A DNA stretch of 64,000 bases from Peterkaempfera sp044755465 (GTDB lineage: Bacteria > Actinomycetota > Actinomycetes > Streptomycetales > Streptomycetaceae): positions 257,165 to 321,164 of the forward strand of contig NZ_JBIVRB010000005.1 in NCBI RefSeq assembly GCF_044755465.1, read 5' to 3'. Of this stretch, positions 1 to 8,098 are shown piece after piece. Made by a program: the position numbers and the translations under genes. The notes beneath the pieces were generated by a model, which saw only the letters and a program-made list of their open reading frames with translations, was not told the origin of the DNA and ran no database searches. Position 1 is the first letter of the stretch, and the number at the start of each line of letters is the position of its first letter.

Positions 1-378
1 GATGCGGTCGCCGGGCCGCAGCGCACCCCACAGCCCGGAGACGACCAGCAGCGACCGCTGCGCCAGGGTCCGGGCGGGCGCGCCCAGCGAGGCGGGGTCC
101 AGCGCGTCGTACAGCACACCGGTGTAGAGCCGGTCGGCGGGCAGCGCGGGCGCGGTGCGCAGCGCGGCGTTGCGGGCCGGCTCGCCGCGCAGACCGGGGC
201 TGAGGCCGAGCGCGGCCATGGCCGGGGCCTGGTCCTCGGCGGAGCAGAGCGCCACCAGGGCGTCCAGTACGGCGGTCCGGGCCGGGTTCAGCGCGGGCAG
301 AGACAGCCCGGCGAGGTCGAGCGGCGCGCCCTCCCCCGACCCGGCCTTCCCCTCGGACGGCGGCAGCAGGACAAGCAC
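1..378 (-). CDS. yaaA: YaaA-family peroxide stress protein, C-terminus cut by window edge
   Basis: The minus-strand frame opens with GTG at 378-376 and runs without a stop to base 1, giving 126 residues of a protein that is normally about 250 residues long. The N-terminus reads LVLLPPSEGKA, the hallmark start of the YaaA (formerly DUF328/UPF0246) family. YaaA limits intracellular free iron and oxidative DNA damage during peroxide stress in E. coli; that role is known from the family and only inferred here. The rest of the gene lies outside the window. It is a single transcription unit as far as can be seen, reading away from the ribokinase stop at 458, so ribokinase and YaaA point the same way with about 80 bases between them and could be co-transcribed. 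Confidence 0.85.
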   Translation of the reverse strand, partial: MLVLLPPSEGKAGSGEGAPLDLAGLSLPALNPARTAVLDALVALCSAEDQAPAMAALGLSPGLRGEPARNAALRTAPALPADRLYTGVLYDALDPASLGAPARTLAQRSLLVVSGLWGALRPGDRI

Positions 379-457
379 GGCGGTACTCCTCGAATCCGGA
401 CGACCTGAGCGCCCTCACCCTACGCACCACCGGACCGCGCGGGGCCGGGAGCCCAGG

Positions 458-1378
458 TCAGGCGCTCAGCGGCTCCCGGCCGGACCGGGCCGCGAGGAAG
501 GCGTCCACCTCGTCGCGGCGGGCCAGCGAGGGCTGGGCGCCGGGGCGGGTGGTGCTGATCGCGGCGGCGGCGCAGGCCCAGCGGGCGGCCTGCTCCAGGG
601 TGCGGCCCTCCGCCAGGGCGACGGCGAGCGCGCCACAGAAGGAGTCGCCGGCCGCCGTGGTGTCCACCGGCCGGACGGCGAAGGCCGGGATGTGCAGCCG
701 TGCGGTGCCCTCCAGCAGCAGCACCCCGTCGCCGCCGAGGGTGACGATCACCGCGCCCGCGCCGGTCAGCTTGCGGGCCGAGGCCGCCACCTCGTCGATG
801 GTCCGGGGCACCGGGGTGCCGGTGAGGGCCGCCAGCTCGGTGCGGTTGGGGACCAGGATGTCCACCTGCGGCGGCGGGACCACGCCGGTGGCGGCCGGGG
901 CCGGGTTGTGCAGCACGATGCCGCCGGCCAGCCGCGCCGCCGCGTGGTTGGCCTCGTCCGGGACCTCCTGCTGGAGGACGGTGACCCGGGCCCGCCGCAG
1001 CAGGTCGCCGGCGGCCTCGCAGTCGGCGGCGGACAGCCGGGAGTTGGCGCCGGGGCTGACCACGATGGAGTTCTCGCCCGCCGGGTCGACGGAGATCAGC
1101 GCACGGCCGGTGGGCACCCCGGGGGTGCGCACGATGTGCGTGGTGTCCACGCCCTCGCCGCGCGCCGCGCCGAGCAGCACCTCGGCCGCGTCGTCGTCGC
1201 CGACCCGGCCGATGAAGGCCACCCGGCCGCCGAGCCGGGCCGCGGCGGCGGCCTGGTTGGCGCCCTTGCCGCCGGGGTGCTGGGCGATGTCCCCGCCGAG
1301 CACGGTCTCGCCCGGCACCGGGTGCTTGGGGACCGGGGTGACCAGATCGAGGTTCAGGCTTCCGACGACTGCGATCAC
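458..1378 (-). CDS. rbsK: ribokinase (PfkB family)
   Basis: The 306-residue protein has the full length of a ribokinase, which phosphorylates D-ribose to ribose-5-phosphate in the cytoplasm. PfkB signature 1 is visible near residues 37-45 (HPGGKGANQA), and signature 2 with the catalytic aspartate near residues 238-250 (DTTAAGDSFCGAL). The start is GTG at 1378-1376, overlapping the stop of the upstream LacI gene as GTGA, so the two are translationally coupled. The divergent nucleoside hydrolase at 2854 would release ribose from nucleosides, so this kinase probably completes a salvage route into the pentose phosphate pathway. Deoxyribokinase or another PfkB sugar specificity cannot be excluded from sequence alone, but the N-terminal motif AVVGSLNLDLV is typical of RbsK. 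Confidence 0.93.
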   Translation of the reverse strand: MIAVVGSLNLDLVTPVPKHPVPGETVLGGDIAQHPGGKGANQAAAAARLGGRVAFIGRVGDDDAAEVLLGAARGEGVDTTHIVRTPGVPTGRALISVDPAGENSIVVSPGANSRLSAADCEAAGDLLRRARVTVLQQEVPDEANHAAARLAGGIVLHNPAPAATGVVPPPQVDILVPNRTELAALTGTPVPRTIDEVAASARKLTGAGAVIVTLGGDGVLLLEGTARLHIPAFAVRPVDTTAAGDSFCGALAVALAEGRTLEQAARWACAAAAISTTRPGAQPSLARRDEVDAFLAARSGREPLSA

Positions 1379-2475
1379 TGGACTTCCTCTGTGGTGCGGG
1401 TACTGCGGGCGCCCGTGGCCCCGGTGGTGCCGGGTGCGCTCGAGGCACGGATGACAAGTTGGGGGGCGAGCCGGATGGCCCGGGGCGAGCGGGGCCGCCC
1501 GTCGGCCGGTCGCTGGTCGGCCGGTCGCTGGTCGGCCGGTCGCTGGTCGGCCAGCCGCTGGTCGAGCAGCCGGGCGGCCTCGGCGGCCAGCTCGCCGGAC
1601 GGCTGGCGGACGGTGGTCAGGTCGGGGTCGGCCAGGGTCGCTATCGGGATGTCGTCGAAGCCGGTGACGGCGACCTCGCCGGGGACGTCCACGCTGAGCT
1701 GCTGGAGGCGCCGCAGCGCGCCGAGCGCGATGAGGTCGTTGGCGCAGACGATGGCGTCCGGCCGGTCCGGCCAGATCCGGTCGACCGCTGCCCGGCCCCA
1801 GGCGACCGAGAAGTCCCCGAGCTCGACCCGGCCGGGAGCCTGCGGGTCCAGGGCCGCCACGCCCGCCTCGTACGCGGCGCGCCGCTCGACGGCGGCCGAG
1901 TTGGTGCCCGCCGCCCCCACGAAGCAGATGCGGCGGCGGCCGGTGGCGGCCAGGTGCTCCAGGACCAGGGCCATGCCGGCGGCGTTGTCGATGCCGACCG
2001 AGTCCGCGACGCCCGGCCCGCAGGCCCGGTCCAGCAGCACCAGCGGCACGCGCGCGGCGGCGGCCGTCACCGCCGCCCGGCTGCGCTTCTCGTCCACCGG
2101 GATGACCAGCAGGGCGTCCACCTGCCGGTCGAGCAGGGCGGAGATCCGGGCCGCCTCGATGGCGGGATCGTCGTCGCAGTCGGCCAGCAGTACGGCGCGC
2201 CCTCCGGCGTGCAGGGCGTGTTCCAGCTCACGTACCAGGGAGGGGAAGAACGGGTTGGTGATCTGCGGGAGGACCAGACCGATGGTGCCGGTGGAGCGGC
2301 TGCGCAGGGCGCGGGCCACCTGGTTGGGACGGTAGCCGAGGCTCTCGGCCGCCTCCCGGACCCGGCGGGCGGTCTCGGCGCCGACCGGGCGGGTGCCGGC
2401 CAGCACCCGGGACACCGTGGCCACGGAGCAGCCCGACAGGCGGGCCACGTCCTTCAGGGTGACTTCGGTCGCCAT
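1375..2475 (-). CDS. LacI-family transcriptional regulator of ribose/nucleoside genes
   Basis: This 366-residue protein has an N-terminal LacI helix-turn-helix (residues 5-30, TLKDVARLSGCSVATVSRVL) and a periplasmic-binding-protein-like sensor domain (about 60-330). ATG at 2475 is chosen because it sits just after the purine-rich AGGAGGGGG and gives the usual LacI start; the open frame extends to 2628 but the extra residues look non-coding. The gene overlaps ribokinase by four bases and is divergent from the nucleoside hydrolase, so it is the likely local repressor. Candidate operators lie in the divergent spacer. Near the C-terminus (bases 1501-1560) a 15-base unit is repeated four times in frame, giving QRPAD-type repeats that are not part of the LacI fold. 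The inducer, ribose or a nucleoside, is inferred from neighbours. Confidence 0.9.
   Translation of the reverse strand: MATEVTLKDVARLSGCSVATVSRVLAGTRPVGAETARRVREAAESLGYRPNQVARALRSRSTGTIGLVLPQITNPFFPSLVRELEHALHAGGRAVLLADCDDDPAIEAARISALLDRQVDALLVIPVDEKRSRAAVTAAAARVPLVLLDRACGPGVADSVGIDNAAGMALVLEHLAATGRRRICFVGAAGTNSAAVERRAAYEAGVAALDPQAPGRVELGDFSVAWGRAAVDRIWPDRPDAIVCANDLIALGALRRLQQLSVDVPGEVAVTGFDDIPIATLADPDLTTVRQPSGELAAEAARLLDQRLADQRPADQRPADQRPADGRPRSPRAIRLAPQLVIRASSAPGTTGATGARSTRTTEEVQ
1501..1560. repeat. in-frame 15-base tandem repeat in the LacI gene
   Basis: The unit gtcggccggtcgctg occurs three times exactly, then a fourth time with changes. It encodes a five-residue repeat near the C-terminus of the LacI protein. 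The unit is a multiple of three, so copy changes would keep the frame. Confidence 0.85.
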
Positions 2476-2542
2476 CTGCCGACCCCCTCCTCGCTGGGTT
2501 CGCCTGGGCCCGGGGCGGGCGGGCAGCGCTGACCCCAACCTG

Positions 2543-2560
2543 GCGGCAAACGTTATCACC
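2543..2560. promoter_or_regulatory. candidate LacI-type operator
   Basis: The sequence ggcaaacgttatcacc is centred on the palindrome AACGTT with a central CG, as in LacI-family operators. It lies about 70 bases upstream of the LacI start, in the divergent spacer. Inferred, not proven. Confidence 0.4.
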
Positions 2561-2583
2561 ATCGTCTCCCAGCGAGTAGGGCC

Positions 2584-2607
2584 ACGATCGACCGTACGAT
2601 CGACCGT
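2584..2607. promoter_or_regulatory. 12-base tandem direct repeat in the lacI/hydrolase spacer
   Basis: The 12-mer acgatcgaccgt is repeated back to back, placing two CGATCG palindromes 12 bases apart between the divergent genes. It could be a second regulator site or part of the promoter region of either gene. Confidence 0.45.
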
Positions 2608-2643
2608 GTCGCAAACTTGACCTGACATTTGAGAATACGGGCA

Positions 2644-2673
2644 TTGACATCGGGCATACCGTTGCGCATGGTT
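2644..2673 (+). promoter_or_regulatory. candidate promoter of the nucleoside hydrolase operon
   Basis: A perfect TTGACA (2644-2649) is followed after 17-18 bases by CATGGT/ATGGTT (2667-2673), a weak -10. It lies about 180 bases before the hydrolase start, so a long leader is implied if it is used. The rest of the 2476-2853 spacer shows no gene. Confidence 0.35.
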
Positions 2674-2853
2674 TTCGGGAGAACGATTTCCCAGCCGGCG
2701 TCACCGTCACGCCGATCCGGGTCTCCGCCACCGCAGGGTCCCCGCCCTGCGGCCGGGGACGTACCGGTGTGCCCGCCGGCTCCGGCGCCCTCCACGGGGC
2801 CGCCGCCCGGGGGGCCGACTCACCACCGTTCAGCTGAGCGAAGGGGCTCTACC

Positions 2854-3801
2854 GTGCCTACAAAGATCATCCTCGACTGCGACCCCGGGCACGACGATGC
2901 CATCGCCATGCTGCTGGCACACGGCAACCCCGACATCGAGCTGGTCGCCGTCACGACCGTGGTCGGCAACCAGACGCTGGAGAAGGTGACCCGCAACGCC
3001 CTGTCCGTGGCGCGCATCGCCGGCATCACCGGTGTGCCCTTCGCCGCCGGCTGTCCGCGCCCGCTGGTGCGGGCCATCGAGAACGCCCCGGACATCCACG
3101 GCGAGACCGGGCTCGACGGACCGGTGCTGCCGGAGCCGACGCTCGCCCTGGACCGGCGGCACGCCGTGGACCTGATCATCGACACCGTGATGTCCCACGA
3201 GCCCGGCGAGATCACCATCGTCCCGACGGCGGGCCTGACCAACATCGCCATGGCCGTGCGCAAGGAGCCCCGGATCGCCTCCCGGGTCCGCGAGGTCGTG
3301 CTGATGGGCGGCGGCTACCACGAGGGCAACTGGAGCGCGGTCGCCGAGTTCAACATCATCATCGACCCCGAGGCCGCGCACATCGTCTTCAACGAGAGCT
3401 GGCCGGTCACCATGGTCGGCCTCGACCTGACCCACCAGGCGCTGGCCACCCCCGAGGTGATCGAGAAGATCGCCGCCGTCGGCACCGCCCCGGCCCGGTT
3501 CGTCCTGGAGCTGCTGGACTTCTTCGGCGCCACCTACCGCGAGGCGCAGGGCTTCGAGCACCCGCCCGTGCACGACCCGTGCGCGGTCGCCTATGTGATC
3601 GACCCCAGCGTGATGACGGTGCGCCGCGCCCCGGTGGACATCGAGCTCACCGGCGGGCTGACCCTCGGCATGACCGTGGCGGACTTCCGGTCGCCCGCCC
3701 CGGCCGACTGCCACACCCAGGTCGCCGTCAAGCTCGACCACGAGCGGTTCTGGAACCTCGTCGTGGACGCCCTCAAGCGGATCGGCGACGTCCAGGCATG
3801 A
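2854..3801 (+). CDS. inosine-uridine preferring nucleoside hydrolase
   Basis: The 315-residue protein begins near its N-terminus with DCDPGHDDAIAMLLA, the calcium-binding DxDxxxDD signature of the IUNH superfamily, which hydrolyses the N-glycosidic bond of nucleosides to base plus ribose. A second family landmark is VVLMGGGY (about residues 148-155), and the C-terminal metal ligand region HDPCAV is at about 239. GTG at 2854 is preferred over the earlier in-frame start at 2629 because it gives the normal family N-terminus and follows GAAGGGGC. Its stop overlaps the MFS start as ATGA, so the two are one operon. Together with ribokinase it forms a salvage route from nucleoside to ribose-5-phosphate. 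Base preference cannot be read from the sequence. Confidence 0.93.
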   Translation: MPTKIILDCDPGHDDAIAMLLAHGNPDIELVAVTTVVGNQTLEKVTRNALSVARIAGITGVPFAAGCPRPLVRAIENAPDIHGETGLDGPVLPEPTLALDRRHAVDLIIDTVMSHEPGEITIVPTAGLTNIAMAVRKEPRIASRVREVVLMGGGYHEGNWSAVAEFNIIIDPEAAHIVFNESWPVTMVGLDLTHQALATPEVIEKIAAVGTAPARFVLELLDFFGATYREAQGFEHPPVHDPCAVAYVIDPSVMTVRRAPVDIELTGGLTLGMTVADFRSPAPADCHTQVAVKLDHERFWNLVVDALKRIGDVQA

Positions 3802-5234
3802 GCACTCCCACCATCGAGCGCCCCGGCGGCGCCACCGCCGGCCGCGGCACCCGGGTCGGGGTGCTGCTCGCCGCCCTCCTCGCGGCCTGCGTCGCCTTCC
3901 AGCTCAACGCGAGCATGCTCAGCCCCGCGCTGAAGAGCATCCAGGACTCCTTCTCCGCCAGCTCGGCCGAGATCGGGCTCACCCAGACCGCGTTCTTCAC
4001 CTCGGCGGCCCTCTTCTCGCTCTTCCTGCCCCGACTGGGCGACATCATCGGCCGCCGCCGGGTGCTCACCGGCATGCTGGCGATGATGGTGATCGGCTGC
4101 GTGGTCTCCGCGCTGGCCCCCAATGTGACCGTGCTGTTCATCGGGCGCCTCATCCAGGGCGCCTCGGGACCGGTCGTCCCGCTCTGCCTGATCATGCTGC
4201 GGGTCGAGGTGAGCGAACCCAAGCGGTACGGCACCCTGCTGGGCGCCATCACCGCCGTCAACGGCGGCATCGCCGGGGTCGACGCCCTCGGCGGCGGCTA
4301 CCTCGCGGACCACTACAGCTTCCGGGCCGTCTTCTGGGCCATGGCCGTCGTGGCGGCCATCGCCACGCTGCTGGTCGCCGTCATGACCCCCGAGTCCAAG
4401 GCGGCGGTCGCCAGCCGGATGGACTGGCCGGGAGTGGCCTTCCTGGTGGTGTCGGTCGGATCGCTGCTCATCGCGCTCAACGAGGCCGGCAAGCTCGGCG
4501 ACGCCAACTGGACGCTGGTCGCGGTGCTGACCGTCGTCTGCGTGATCGCCTTCGGGCTGTTCTGGCGCGCCCAGGAGCGCAGCAGGCACCCGCTGGTCGC
4601 CACCCGGCACCTCAAGCAGCGCGGCACCTGGGCGACCCTGCTGACCACCCTGCTCACCATGACCGGTGTCTTCGCCGTGATGAACGGGCTGATCCCCGCG
4701 TTCGCCCAGGACGCGCAGGCCGGACTCGGCATGTCCGCCGAGTCGTCCGCCTGGTGGACGCTCACGCCGTACGCACTGGCCGGGCTCGCCATGGGCCCGT
4801 TCGCCGGGCGGCTCGCCGCCACCTACGGCTACCGCCGGGTGCTGCGGTTCGGGCTGGTCGGGGCGGTGCTGGCCGTGGTGCTGACCATCCTCACCCTCGG
4901 TTCGCACTCGCACGCGATGCTGCTGGTCTGCTCGCTGCTGGTCGGTCTCACCTACGCGGGCGTGGGCAACATCGTGCTCAACGGCCTGGGCATCGTGCTC
5001 TCGCCCGATGACAACCCGGGCTTCCTGCCCGGCCTGAACGCGGGCGCGTTCAACCTCGGTGCGGGCCTCAGCTTCGCGCTGCTGTACGCGGTCCAGACGG
5101 CGGTCGCGCCCGCCGACCCGACGTCGGCCACCGGATACACCGGCGGCATGATCGCCGGTGTCGTCATCATGGCCGTCGCCATCGGGACGTCGTTCCTGAT
5201 CCCGAAGCCGGTGGAGGCGGAGGCAACGGAGTGA
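3798..5234 (+). CDS. MFS transporter, 14-helix type, probably nucleoside or related substrate
   Basis: The 478-residue protein has about fourteen hydrophobic segments and the MFS loop 2-3 motif near residues 75-84 (GDIIGRRRVL). It overlaps the hydrolase stop by four bases, so it is translationally coupled and likely moves the substrate or product of that enzyme. The general fold resembles DHA2-type permeases, most of which are exporters, so import of nucleosides is inferred from context rather than seen. A 17-base-pair terminator hairpin starts six bases after the stop. No signal of transfer or truncation is visible. Confidence 0.85.
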   Translation: MSTPTIERPGGATAGRGTRVGVLLAALLAACVAFQLNASMLSPALKSIQDSFSASSAEIGLTQTAFFTSAALFSLFLPRLGDIIGRRRVLTGMLAMMVIGCVVSALAPNVTVLFIGRLIQGASGPVVPLCLIMLRVEVSEPKRYGTLLGAITAVNGGIAGVDALGGGYLADHYSFRAVFWAMAVVAAIATLLVAVMTPESKAAVASRMDWPGVAFLVVSVGSLLIALNEAGKLGDANWTLVAVLTVVCVIAFGLFWRAQERSRHPLVATRHLKQRGTWATLLTTLLTMTGVFAVMNGLIPAFAQDAQAGLGMSAESSAWWTLTPYALAGLAMGPFAGRLAATYGYRRVLRFGLVGAVLAVVLTILTLGSHSHAMLLVCSLLVGLTYAGVGNIVLNGLGIVLSPDDNPGFLPGLNAGAFNLGAGLSFALLYAVQTAVAPADPTSATGYTGGMIAGVVIMAVAIGTSFLIPKPVEAEATE

Positions 5235-5239
5235 GCCCT

Positions 5240-5280
5240 CCGGTACGGGCCCGGGGATGCGACCCCCGGGCCCGTACCGG
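5240..5280. terminator. bidirectional hairpin terminator between convergent genes
   Basis: The 17-base arms 5240-5256 and 5264-5280 are perfect inverted repeats around a 7-base loop. The hairpin begins six bases after the MFS stop and ends two bases before the stop of the convergent phosphatase gene, so it can serve both strands. Confidence 0.85.
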
Positions 5281-5281
5281 C

Positions 5282-7951
5282 TCACCCCTTGTCCGCCCGC
5301 AGCTCGAACCAGACCGCCTTGCGGTCGCCCAGCGGCTCCCACCCCCAGCGCTCCGCGAAGGCGTCCACCAGCCGCACCCCCCGTCCGCTGACCGGCACCC
5401 GCCCGTCCTCGACCCACCCCTCCACCGCGCCGCCGCCCTCTGCGGCGGGCTCCCCGGGCTCCCCGAGCGCGTGGTGGTCGCCCGGCATCAGCCGGGGCCG
5501 GTGCCGGCTGCTGTCCAGCACCTCCACCCGCAGCACGTCCCCGTCCAGCCGCGCCGTCAGCTCCACATCGCCGCCCGCGTGCAGCACCGCGTTGCTCAGC
5601 AGCTCCGCCGCCAGCAGCTCCGCGTCCCCGGCGATGGAGTACAGCCCCCACTCGACCAGCCGCCGCCGCAGGCCGCGCCGCGCGTCCGCCAGCCCCCGCA
5701 GGTCGCCGGCGGCTATCCGCCAGTCCGCCGCCAGCGGCGGCGCCGCGTCCGGGTCGGGGGTGCGCAGCACCAGCAGCAGCGCGATGTCGTCCTCCCGCGC
5801 GGATCGGGCCGCCGCAGGTCCGGCCACCCGGTCGGCCAGCCGCTGCACCCCGTGCCGCCGGTCGGGCAGCCCGGCGGCGTCGTCGGCCCCGGCGGAGGCG
5901 GCCCAGCGCTGGAGCAGCCCGGCCAGCTCGGCCACCGCCGCGCCGTACTCCTGGTCCCGGCTCTCCACCAGGCCGTCGGTGTGCAGCAGCAGCAGGGCGC
6001 CGGGCGGCAGCACGATCCGGCTGACCGGGTACTCCTCGGCGGGGTCCAGGCCCAGCGGCAGCCCGCCGGGCACCTCCAGCTCGCCCGCCCGGCCGTCGGC
6101 GCCCAGCAGCAGCGGGTGCGGATGGCCGGCCCGCACCACGTGGGCGGTGCCGTCGAGCGGGTCCAGCTCGACGCAGCAGCAGGTGGCGAAGAGGTCGGTG
6201 TCCATGCCGCAGAGCAGCCGGTTGGTACGGCTCATCAGGGTCGCCGGGTCGTGCCCCTCGGCCGCGTACGCCCGCAGCGCGATCCGCAGCTGGCCCATCA
6301 CCGCCGCCGCCCGGGTGGAGTGCCCCTGCACGTCCCCGATCACCAGGCCCACCCGGCCGTCGGGCAGCGGCAGCACGTCGTACCAGTCGCCGCCCACCTC
6401 CATGCCCTCCGAGCCGGGCAGGTAGCGGGCCGCGACGGCGAGGCCGGGCAACTCGGGCAGCCGCCGGGGCAGCATCACCCGCTGGAGTTCGGTCATCCGC
6501 CGCCGCTCCTGGTCGAAGAGGCGGGCCCGCTCCAGCGACTGGGCGAGGATGCCGGCCAGCGCGGTGTAGAGGGTGCGGTCGTCGGCGCTGAAGCGGTGCG
6601 GCCGGCTGAAGGCGATCTGGCAGGTGCCGACCGTCCGGTCGGCGGCGGTGAGCGGCAGCACCGCCCAGGCCCGCTGGCCGGGCTCCTGGTGGTGCGGGGG
6701 GTCGGGGAAGGCGGCGGCGTACGCGTCGGGCTGTTCGAAGAAGAGCGGCGTACCGGCGGCCAGCGCCCGGGACATCGGGGAGCGCACCCCCCGGTCGAGC
6801 GTACGCAGCCGCTCGCGCGCCGCCTCGCCGTACCCGGCGGCCCCCGCAAGGCGCAGCAGGCCGCCGTCGTCCAGGTGCACCACCAGGGCGTCGGCGCTCA
6901 GCGCGGGCAGCGCGGTGCCGGTCATCACCGACACCACCTCGTCCACGGTGGATGCCTGGGACAGGGCGCGGGTCACCTGCATGATCAGCCGCTCGCGGGC
7001 TCGCTGGGCGTCCTTGGCCGCCTGCTCGCGCTCCTCGCGCCGCTGCTGCTCGGTGCAGTCGTGCGCCACCCCGACCATCCGCACCGGGTGGCCGAGGGCG
7101 TCGGAGACCACCCGGCCCTTGGCGTCCACCCAGCGCACCTCCCGGTCGGGGCGGACGATCCGGTACACCGCCCGGTAGTCGCCGCGCGCCGCGATGGCCG
7201 CCGCCTGGCTCTTGCGCACCAGCTGCCGGTCGTCGGGGTGGATGGCGTTCATGAAGGTCTCGGCCCGCTCGTCGAAGGCGGCGGGCTCCAGGCCGAAGAT
7301 CCGGCAGAGCCGCTCGTCCCAGATCAGGGTGTTGCTGTGCAGCTCCCAGTCGAAGGCGCCGGTGCCGGCGGCCGACATGGCCAGCTCCAGCCGGGCGGCG
7401 CGGGCCTGGGCGTCCAGCATCCAGATCGCGCGGCTGCCGCCGGGGCCGCCGGGGCGGGTGTGGGAGAGCAGGTACTCCAGCCGGTGCGCGCAGACGGCGG
7501 TCATGGTGGCGAGCGCCGCGCGGTCGGTCTCGTCGAACGCCCAGGGCCGGTCCAGGCCGATGAAGATCGAGCCCAGGCAGCGGTCGTCGGCCAGCAGCGG
7601 GACGGCGACGAAGGAGACATTGCCGCTGTCCATCTTCACCACGCTGGGGAACGCCTGGTGGTGGGCCTCGGTGGGGGCGTACACGGGCTGCCGGGTGCGC
7701 ACCACCCGGGCGATCGGCAGATCGTGGTCGGGCGGCAGCAGGCGGCGGTCGGTCAGCAGGTGCGGCTCCACCCCGAGAGCGGCGGCCAGGCGCAGCCAGC
7801 CGTCGTCCTGCACCAGGTAGACGGCGCCGGCGCGGGCGCCGATGTCGGCGAGGCCGGCGTGGACCAGGGTGTGCAGCAGGGTGTTGGGGTCGGTGCAGGA
7901 GAGCAGCCGGGTGATGGCGTCGTACCGGTTGCGCTCACCGCCCTTCGCCAT
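5282..7951 (-). CDS. SpoIIE-type PP2C phosphatase with GAF, PAS, GAF and HATPase domains
   Basis: This 889-residue cytoplasmic protein reads as GAF (about 15-165), PAS (about 190-305), second GAF (about 335-475), PP2C/SpoIIE phosphatase (about 500-715) and a C-terminal HATPase_c kinase-like domain (about 750-885). Phosphatase metal ligands are intact in GGDWYD, GDVQGHS and HTDGLVE. The HATPase N-box is ELLSNAVLHAGG. Such proteins act as RsbU/RsbP-like switches that dephosphorylate anti-anti-sigma factors, here joined to an RsbW-like domain on one chain. This architecture is frequent in Streptomyces. No partner anti-sigma antagonist is next to it, so its target is unknown. The start ATG at 7951 follows GGGCGAGG. 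It is divergent from the efflux MFS at 8099. Confidence 0.93.
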   Translation of the reverse strand: MAKGGERNRYDAITRLLSCTDPNTLLHTLVHAGLADIGARAGAVYLVQDDGWLRLAAALGVEPHLLTDRRLLPPDHDLPIARVVRTRQPVYAPTEAHHQAFPSVVKMDSGNVSFVAVPLLADDRCLGSIFIGLDRPWAFDETDRAALATMTAVCAHRLEYLLSHTRPGGPGGSRAIWMLDAQARAARLELAMSAAGTGAFDWELHSNTLIWDERLCRIFGLEPAAFDERAETFMNAIHPDDRQLVRKSQAAAIAARGDYRAVYRIVRPDREVRWVDAKGRVVSDALGHPVRMVGVAHDCTEQQRREEREQAAKDAQRARERLIMQVTRALSQASTVDEVVSVMTGTALPALSADALVVHLDDGGLLRLAGAAGYGEAARERLRTLDRGVRSPMSRALAAGTPLFFEQPDAYAAAFPDPPHHQEPGQRAWAVLPLTAADRTVGTCQIAFSRPHRFSADDRTLYTALAGILAQSLERARLFDQERRRMTELQRVMLPRRLPELPGLAVAARYLPGSEGMEVGGDWYDVLPLPDGRVGLVIGDVQGHSTRAAAVMGQLRIALRAYAAEGHDPATLMSRTNRLLCGMDTDLFATCCCVELDPLDGTAHVVRAGHPHPLLLGADGRAGELEVPGGLPLGLDPAEEYPVSRIVLPPGALLLLHTDGLVESRDQEYGAAVAELAGLLQRWAASAGADDAAGLPDRRHGVQRLADRVAGPAAARSAREDDIALLLVLRTPDPDAAPPLAADWRIAAGDLRGLADARRGLRRRLVEWGLYSIAGDAELLAAELLSNAVLHAGGDVELTARLDGDVLRVEVLDSSRHRPRLMPGDHHALGEPGEPAAEGGGAVEGWVEDGRVPVSGRGVRLVDAFAERWGWEPLGDRKAVWFELRADKG

Positions 7952-8050
7952 GGTGCGCCTCGCCCTTTCGCAGATGTCCGTGTTCCAACGATTTCATCCG
8001 TATATATGGCATTCACATCATATGGGCGGCTGGCGATCTCCACAGAATGG

Positions 8051-8064
8051 TTGTATGGTCACAA
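8051..8064 (+). promoter_or_regulatory. candidate MarR operator overlapping the MFS promoter
   Basis: TTGT-N6-ACAA is an inverted repeat overlapping a possible -10 TATGGT (8054-8059), about 35 bases upstream of the transporter start. The co-transcribed MarR gene is the natural candidate ligand. Inferred. Confidence 0.4.
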
Positions 8065-8098
8065 TGATTAAGCGTCCACAACTATCGAGGTGCTCTCC

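Noticed and set aside
155..2335. 726-codon plus-strand open frame
   Set aside because: It is antisense to YaaA, ribokinase and LacI genes that show clear family motifs. Long shadow frames are expected at this G+C content.
3591..5651. 686-codon minus-strand open frame
   Set aside because: Gly/Arg-rich shadow of the MFS gene and the phosphatase end, with no domain.
5231..8071. 946-codon plus-strand open frame
   Set aside because: Antisense to the SpoIIE-type phosphatase, low-complexity product.
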